From the NCBI RefSeq assembly GCF_001704415.2, contig NC_030811.1, positions 5,676,501-5,740,500 of the forward strand: a stretch of DNA of 64,000 nucleotides, in the 5' to 3' direction. The translations under genes were made by a program, and so were the position numbers. Positions 57,339-64,000 of this stretch are shown here, one piece after another; position 1 is the first letter of the stretch, and the number at the start of each line of letters is the position of its first letter. The notes under the pieces are model-generated. The model worked only from the letters and a program-made list of their open reading frames with translations, was not told the origin of the DNA and did no database searches. This stretch comes from Capra hircus. Taxonomy: Eukaryota > Chordata > Mammalia > Artiodactyla > Bovidae.

Positions 57339-57442
57339 AAGACTCAGAAAGCGGCGTTTACATGCGATTCATGAGGTCTCACAAGTGTTACGACATCGTT
57401 CCGACCAGCTCCAAGCTTGTCGTCTTTGACACCACATTACAA
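57336..57442 (+). CDS. PRKAG2: PRKAG2 exon leading into the first CBS domain
   Basis: The acceptor is TATTCCTTTTCAGCAG and the donor CAA|GTGAGTG at 57443. With the base carried over from the previous exon it reads A-EDSESGVYMRFMRSHKC, then YDIVPTSSKLVVFDTTLQ, ending in phase 0. This matches the AMPK gamma-2 segment just before and into the first CBS repeat almost exactly; gamma-1 differs here (recalled as FMKSHRCYDLIPTSSK), so gamma-2 is favoured. The exon is 107 nt from the first AG and 104 nt from the second. The next exon (VKKAFFALVANGVR in gamma-2) was not found in the remaining 6.5 kb. It is shared by all PRKAG2 isoforms with complete CBS domains. Confidence 0.97.
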
Positions 57443-60400
57443 GTGAGTGAGGCCCGTGTCCCTGATTTTGGGCTGTGTTATTTCGGTGGCTGTTCTGTCA
57501 GGTAATTTGGACCCAGTCCTTTCTGCATATCAGGGCCTGTGCTGAGGTTTACCGTCTGAATTCTCAGGCATCACGGCAGTCTTCTAAGGAACGCACTGTT
57601 TAACAGATAAGGAAGCTCATTATCTAGAGTTTACTCATATTCTAGAATTTGAGAACTTGGTCCACAGACCCAGGGAGTCATGGGGTGGAATCTGAACTCA
57701 GGTCTCCCTGACGTGTGTGCATCCTGTTCCCTCCTCGGCACATCCTGATGCCCTGTGTTAGTTATTTACCAGAATAAAGTTGAAAAAACTTCAGTTATAA
57801 AGAAAAAAATTACTCAGGTGGATAATCTCTTAAGAGAAAACTGTCGATCTCTTTCAGCAGAAAATTTGAACCCGATTATTATGGTATTAAAATTGTGCTT
57901 ACTGCAACTTGTTTTACACCAGTATGACTTACAATCGTATGTGAAAAGTGCCAGATAACACATTCAATATACTCCAGTTACATCCAGTGTAATAAGATAT
58001 GTGTGCATGCATATGTATTCCTGTGTGCATGTAAATTTATGCATAAATCTTTACCAAGAGGATTACATTCGCTTGGGTTCCCCAGAAGTAGCTGTCAAGG
58101 CAGGAATTCACGGCCATCGGCACTTTATGAGGGCATCATCCCCCTGGGGAGCCCCCGAGGGGACTGGGGGAGAGTGGGGAGGGGCCGAGGGCCTGCAGGG
58201 GCAGCTCTCAGGTGAAGACCACCGCTCCTTCCCTCGGTGGGACTCCAGCGGGTGAGTGCGTTCACCCCGGGTCCTCAGCTCCTCGTCCAGCGGGGTCCTG
58301 GGAGCCCTGCCCAGCCCTCTGGCCTGTGGGCTCCCCGGGACACCCTGTGGCTCTTCCCCCAGGACGCCTGGGCTCTAGGGGACCACTCTGTCTGCATTTG
58401 TCCTCAGTGCCCAGAATTCTCAGGAATGTGAAAATCGCTTTGTCCTTAATTTTATTTTCCAATTGTTTCTGATTTTTGGGTAAATTGGCCTGATACCCTG
58501 TGACTTTGGCAAATTCACAAAGTCACCCTTCGAGGCCCCTTCTCCAGCTCTTGATTCCTTGACTCAAGGAAGACAGAGCGGTATCCAGAGGCAGGATCTT
58601 AGGGAAGCAGACAGTAACTTCAGGAAACCTTCTCTACCCCTAAAACTACAGACTGCAGTAGTGAAGTACCTGGAAATTCTGAATTCCCCAAATAAGTAGA
58701 TCACCCCGTCTTACCCAAAGACATCTGCCAAAGGCCTGACTGGAGGTTTTCCAGCAACAGAAAAGCAAGTGATCCCAGGTTTCATTCTTACTCAGCTTTT
58801 CCCTCGTCGTGAAATGGACTCTTTTCTGAATGTAGCATTTAGCCAGGGCGAGTGATACGTGAAAAATGTGATGCTTTATGGATCTTCAGAGGTCACTAAT
58901 CCAGTGACTGTCACCCCCCCTGATTAATAGAAGCTGTCTGAGCCTCATCCCATGAAAGTCACGAATCCTGTGGGCTCCATGCTTCCACGGAGCTAAAACA
59001 GGTTGCCATGGAAATGGGGGTGACACGTCGGCACTGGTGACAGCAAAGTTAATTATGTGTCTGAAAGGCTAAGCAGACCGTTGTCTAGACAGAGCCTGTA
59101 GGGTGACCTTGGACACGTCCCGAGGGCGAGGGAAGCAGGCTGGGGGGCTGCAGCATGTCCGTCCCCGGGACCACACGACGGTCACCCTCCTCTCGAGGTG
59201 GCAGCCGGGACAGCACCCGGTGTGCCCGTGGTAGGGCAGCACGGAGCCGTCGAGACGGCTAGAAGTTTGTCCAGGATGTGTTTCAGTTAAAAAAAAAGAA
59301 ATGTATTCCGCTCACGTCACTCTGAGGGTGTCAGAGACACTGCTGGTCTGGGGAGCCGGGGTCAGCTGTCCGCACGTGAACTGAAAACAGGGGTCGCAGA
59401 AAACAAGCGACTAGAGAGGCCTGAGGAGGGCGGGGGCGGGGCGGGGGACGGCCCGCCCCGGCACCCGCGCCCCTGGCCTCTGAGCCCGCGGGCCTCCTGT
59501 GGCTTGGGCTGTGATGCCCCCGTGTGTCCGCGGACGCGCAGCGCCTGTCTCCTGGTGCCCTGGAAGCCAAGTGCACGTCCCAGACTCCTGCTCATCGGGC
59601 TAACTGGTTCTCCCTCGAGGTCAGCGGTCGTCACGAGCCCCTGATGGTGGTATGACTAAGGTGGGGGCGCTGCCCGGGTCCCCGCTACTCCCTGGAGGGC
59701 AGGAGCCTGCCTTAGATGGTTCCACGGCTGGAGATGCTGACAGCCCAGCACTCGGGCTAGACAGGCCCGATGCACCCTCTCTGGGTGGGCTCTGGGCTTG
59801 CACGGTCCCTCGGCCTTCAGCTGAGTTATTCTTCCCCTACCAGGCCCTGTAAGAAGCCAGGAGCCATTTCTCAAAAGGAAAATAATGACCTGCAGAAGAA
59901 AGTGTGGTGTTTTTTTTTGAAATCTTTTTCCCGCCCCAAACCAGTGATTCGCCTGTTGGTGCCCGGTGGGCCATTCATCCAGCGGCCCCAGCTCTGCCTC
60001 TAGGGGTCGCAGGCCCAGGTGGACGAGGGGCCCACCCTGCTGCAGAGCCGTGCCCTGCTGTGGGCCCTCTGAAGACCGCTGTCACTGGTCACTCAGTGCA
60101 CGGGTCAGAGCAGCACTCAGACGGGGGCGTATTTTTCCGAAGGCCCAAGAGGTGGCGGGGAGCAGGAGGCAGGCAGAGTCTCACAGGGTGGGGGGGTCTC
60201 TGACGCTCCAGGCTGCTGCCCACCCCCCGACCCTGATCCCTCTGGCTTGCGGACATCACTCTGAGACATCTGTAAAGCGTTGCTCCTCCTTGCCCGTCAG
60301 ACCAGGCAGCCCAATGTCATCGATGTCACCGTGCATGACATGAGGCCTGGGGGGCCAGTCAGCATCTCTGTCGACGGTGGAGTCAGAGAGCATGAGAGTG

Positions 60401-62294
60401 GGCTGTGTCCGCCAAGGCGGCCTGTACCTCGGGGGCCGAGTACCTCGGTCCAGAGAGAACGCGCTTGCAGGTGGAGCTGCAGGGTCCAAGATGCTCGGCT
60501 GGAGTTGCAGGAATCTAGCTGCATGGGCGGGTCCCCCCGGAGTGTGATGGTCAGCACCTCCATCTCTGTGCTTCCCCAGGGACACCCTGCTGCCCCTGGC
60601 TCGCCAGCCTGTGGTTTCAAGGGACATCCTGCCCGACCATAGCATCCCATGCGCTGTGTGTCCGAGAGCCAGAGTAGGGACCCCAGTGCTCCATTCGAGA
60701 ACTCGGGTAGCCGGTACGGCCTGCAGACCCCTGAGCTCCGGGGCTTGGCCTTGGCCGAGACTCCGTCTGTCCCCTGGCAGACCATTTGCCCCACTTGACT
60801 GCAGCCGCAGTGGCGTTGGGAGCGCTCGGAAGTGGCATCTGTTCAAGGCCAGTGCCTGGTGACCCTGGAAGCTCTGTGCTCAGCCGTCCTGGAGAAGCAG
60901 CAGTCCCGGGTGAGGCACCGTCCTCAGGGGACCCTGACCGAGTTTGGGACTTGGGTCTGGAAATGGTGGGAGGATGGGACTGCACATTGATGACTAAGGC
61001 AGGGTTTCAGACCCTGGGCCGAGAGTGTTTCTGGCTGTGTGGATCAAGGAACATTTCAGAGGCCGGGCATCCGCCTCATTCCCAGGGATGCTGTAACCGG
61101 TCAGCCATTGCCAAGGGCCCGTGGATCAGACAGAACGCTCACCCAAGCCGGGCGCCTGCTGCCTCGTCCTTGGCAGCTCAGTGTAGCCCTGCCCTCCCCC
61201 GGAGGACCCTCACCCCACGCGCATCAGCGACGTCCACACGGGTGCGCCCCCTGTGGAGCGCCGCCAGCACGCAGCTGCTCAGGGTGGAACGTCCTAGCGC
61301 GCAGACCCGGGGAGGGTCTGGCGGGGAAGAGGGCTGGGGGCTGGGCGCACAGGCGCACGTGCCGAAATCTCCATAAGCCCGTGGGTTCACTCTTACTCCC
61401 CAGAGCACCAGAGTTCTGGCATCTCGGCATTCCGCAATGGCCTACATTCAAGGCCGTCAACTCGGAAAGCTTTTGAGCCTTCCCAGCGGCTGCCCTAGAT
61501 GTCACATCCATGCTGCTGGTAACTCCACCAAATCCCATGTTATCTAGAAGCAGTTCCCATGCTCAGTTTCCAGGTTTCTGCAGATACGAAGTGGCGAAGC
61601 CCTGTCCCCGTCCCCACGTGTGAGGCCCTCGTTGGGGCAGGCTGGAGCCTGACTCAGGTCTCGGGGCGGCAGGGGGTGGCTGCGGTTGTCTGGGGAATGA
61701 GTGACCCCATGTGTGCAGGGTCTCCACCCAGGAAAACTTGTCCCTGGGCCTCCAAGCCAAGACAGGCGGTTCTGACACCAGCCCTGTCGCTGTGCTGGGT
61801 TCTGGGGTTGAGCCAAGTCAGCGCCTCGGCTTTCACGTCCAAGACGCGGGGAGGCAGTGACCCCTGGGGTGGTGACGCTCCATCCCCTGTGTGAAGGCTC
61901 CGTCCCCAGCCTGGCAGGGCTCTGCCCACACCAGAATCCACATTCCTTTCGCCGCAGTGACTGCATCTCTGGCCCCGGCTCTCCTCTGGCAACTGCAGGC
62001 TGGGGCAGGGACACCTGTCACGGGGAACCCTGGTTCCTTCTCAGTGCTCCCTGCCCGGGGCCACGGGGTCTGGGCCCCACTGACCCAGAGCTCAGCACTG
62101 TGTTCAGGCCCCAAGACATGAGCCCAGTCCCAAACCCTTGGTCCCCAAAACCCTCCTGGGTGCATTTCTGATCCACTGGGGTCCAGTCAGGACACAGAAA
62201 CCACAGCAGTCATTGAATAGAAAGCTAACATATATTGGTATAATTGGATGTAAGTTACCTGGGTAACTGACAGGGTAAATGCTGATCTCTAAAC
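57443..62294. other. PRKAG2: PRKAG2 downstream intron, GC-rich and repeat-poor
   Basis: A MIR-like remnant, antisense, lies near 57560-57720 (AACAGATAAGGAAGCTCATT, GGGGTGGAATCTGAACTCAG). From 58.1 to 62.2 kb GC content is high with local CpG clusters (about 59400-59545 and 61195-61330) and almost no young SINEs or LINEs. Many overlapping frames up to 196 codons occur on both strands; none shows a known domain. No exon of PRKAG2 was recognised. Confidence 0.55.
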
Positions 62295-63012
62295 TGTCCT
62301 TCTTGATGAGGGTGAGAGAGGAGAGTGAAAAGCCTGGCTTAAAACTCAACACTTAAAAAACAAAGATCAGGGCATCGAGTTCCATCATTTCATGGCAAAT
62401 AGATGAGGAAAAAGTGGAAACAGTAACAGACTTTATTTTCAGGGGCTCTGAAATCACTGCAGACAGTGACTGTAGCCACAAAATTAAAAGACGTCTGCTC
62501 CTTGGAAGAAAAGCTATGACAGACCTAGACAGCATATTAAAAAGCAGAGACATCACTTTGCCAGCAAAAGTCCATGTAGTCAAAGCTATGGTTTTTCCAG
62601 TATTCACGTACAGATGTGAGAGTTGGACCATAAAGAAGGCTGAGCACCAAAGAATTGATGCTTTCGAACTGTGGTGCAGGAGAAGACTCTTGAGAGTCCC
62701 TTGGGGAACAAAGAGATCAAACCAGTCCATCCTAAAGGAAATCAACCCTGAGTATTCATTGGAAGAACTGATGCTGAAGCTCCAGTACTCTGGCGGCCTG
62801 ATGTGAAGAGGTGACTCATTGGAAAAGACCCTGATGCTGGGAAAGATTGAGGGCAGGAAGAGAAGGGGGCGACAGAGGATGAGATGGTTGGACGGCATCT
62901 CTGACTCAGTGGGCATGGGTTTGAACAAATTCCGGGAGATGGTGAAGGACAGGGAAGCCTGGTATCCTGCAGTCCCTGGGGTCGCAGAGTCGGACACAAC
63001 TTAAGGATTGAA
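62295..63012 (+). mobile_element. BovB LINE 3' portion, sense, decayed
   Basis: TCTTGATGAGGGTGAGAGAG start through GACTTTATTTTCAGGGGCTC, ACCATAAAGAAGGCTGAGCA and GGTCGCAGAGTCGGACACAA CTTAAGGATTGAACAACAGC AAC. A 130-codon frame (62414-62806) keeps C-terminal BovB text. Confidence 0.95.
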
Positions 63013-63626
63013 CAACAGCAACACCAGGAAAGCCCCACTTGCCTACTTTAGAGACAAGAAAGATAAGGGTTCAGCCTGTTTCCAAAATTCATGCTGCAGG
63101 GGCTAATAAAGAGGAAGAGAGATGTTTCAGCTCATTTTGTGCTTTTTCATCGTCAAGGACAAAGATCTTCAAAATGGAAGAAGTACAATCAATGGTGATT
63201 AGAAGAAGCTAAGTCCAGGGTAGGTGTGGAGACTGTAGGAAGTTGCCTGTTTGCTTCCTGGCCCCAACTTGTGCAGTGGTGTCGGAGGAATTGTGGAGAC
63301 CAGGTGAGCAGGTCTGAGGCCTGAGGCCTGAGGCCAGAGGTAAGAGGAAAAACAAGATTCCTGGAAAAACAGCCGGGCACGCAGTGTCCATCCCAGGTAA
63401 AGTGTTTGAATGAAGCATTAACAAAAGTAGTAGTCTCTGGAAACCTGTCATGGCCTGACCCCAGAAAGTGAGGGCGAGGAACCTGATTTCCTCTTTGGAT
63501 CATTCGTAGCTGTGGTAATACAGTGAAGGAAAGGCCAGTCTGGGGGCTGACAGAGCCTGGCGCAGCGTCCTGATAGATAGGATACAGAAGTGTATTTAGG
63601 CAGCTCAGTGACTTAATGGCTCATTA
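63013..63626. other. PRKAG2: PRKAG2 intron with a short heptamer repeat
   Basis: CTGAGGC is repeated about four times at 63309-63333. Nothing else recognised. Confidence 0.5.
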
Positions 63627-63775
63627 TGGACAGGATGAGAGGGTTGGATGGCATCACTGACTCAATGGACATGAGTTTGAGCAAGCTCTGGGAGTTGGTG
63701 ATGGACAGGGAGGCCTGGCGTGCTGCAGTCCATGGGGTCGCAAAGAGTCGGACACGACTGAGCGACTCAGCTGAA
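63627..63775 (+). mobile_element. BovB 3' tip, sense
   Basis: GACAGGATGAGAGGGTTGGA TGGCATCACTGACTCAATGG through GACACGACTGAGCGACTCAG CTGAACTGA. The short repeat ATGGAC flanks it on both sides. Confidence 0.93.
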
Positions 63776-64000
63776 CTGATGGACCTTAAAAGAACGTCAG
63801 TGAAATCTCGGTCTCCCTTGAGCGAGGCTCCTGGTGGTTTTGGATTCCTCTCCGGGACCAGGCCACCTGTCACTCCAGCCAGCCCTGCCTCCTGCAGGCT
63901 CGGTGGGCAGCACCCTGCCTCAGGAACTAGCAGGGGACGAGCAGCTGGGTAAGCGCCCCTGCCTCTCCCCCTCCAGGAGGACAGTCCTCAGAAGACCCCA
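63776..64000. other. PRKAG2: PRKAG2 intron to the window edge
   Basis: GC-rich. A splice-site-like pair brackets 63898-63948 (CCTCCTGCAG| and |GTAAGC), and another acceptor-like CCCCCTCCAG lies near 63976. Neither segment matches PRKAG2 coding sequence. Confidence 0.4.

Noticed and set aside
60256..61376. Two 196-codon frames and a 165-codon frame in GC-rich DNA
   Set aside because: They occur on opposite strands over the same bases, have low-complexity composition and no recognised domain, as expected by chance at this GC content.
57443..64000. Next PRKAG2 exon (VKKAFFALVANGVR)
   Set aside because: No matching sequence seen in the remaining 6.5 kb; it likely lies beyond the right edge.

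Overview
This is ruminant (bovid-type) nuclear DNA and almost all of it is intron. The identification rests on dispersed repeats found only in ruminants or cetartiodactyls: BovB (RTE) LINE copies, Bov-tA and Bov-A2 SINEs, and CHR-type tRNA-Glu SINEs, alongside L1, L2 and MIR. The exact species cannot be read from the window.

The only gene I can support is PRKAG2, the gamma-2 regulatory subunit of AMP-activated protein kinase, on the + strand. Two coding exons are present. The first (37117-37186) lies at the 3' end of a strong CpG island (about 35.8-37.5 kb). It has a good splice acceptor and an internal ATG at 37156, so it can serve as an internal exon of the long isoform and as the first coding exon of the short isoform (MLEK start). 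The second (57336-57442) encodes the segment leading into the first CBS domain (SGVYMRFMRSHKCYDIVP...) and ends in phase 0 at a GTGAGT donor. A 20.1-kb intron separates them, and the junction restores the reading frame. The next coding exon was not found before the end of the window.

Layout: 1-35.8 kb is intron of the long isoform and 5' flank of the short isoform. It is packed with nested retroelements, including a 2.3-kb antisense BovB (15.9-18.2 kb), a 1.1-kb antisense BovB (25.9-26.9 kb) and a heavily interrupted old L1 (32.1-35.0 kb). 35.8-37.5 kb is the CpG-island promoter with GC-rich minisatellites. 37.2-57.3 kb is the intron, with MIR, L2, BovB tails, Bov-tA copies and an unusual ACGT-rich degenerate repeat at 46.9-47.1 kb. 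57.4-64 kb is the following intron; it is GC-rich and repeat-poor from about 58 to 62 kb, then carries two BovB fragments.

I found no new gene system. The points most worth a second look are the dual-role exon with an overlapping upstream ORF, the tandem NAGNAG acceptor of the second exon, the ACGT-repeat cluster, and the C-rich minisatellites inside the promoter island. Many target-site duplications can be read directly and are recorded with the elements. All other long open frames are chance frames in GC-rich DNA or decayed retroelement coding sequence.
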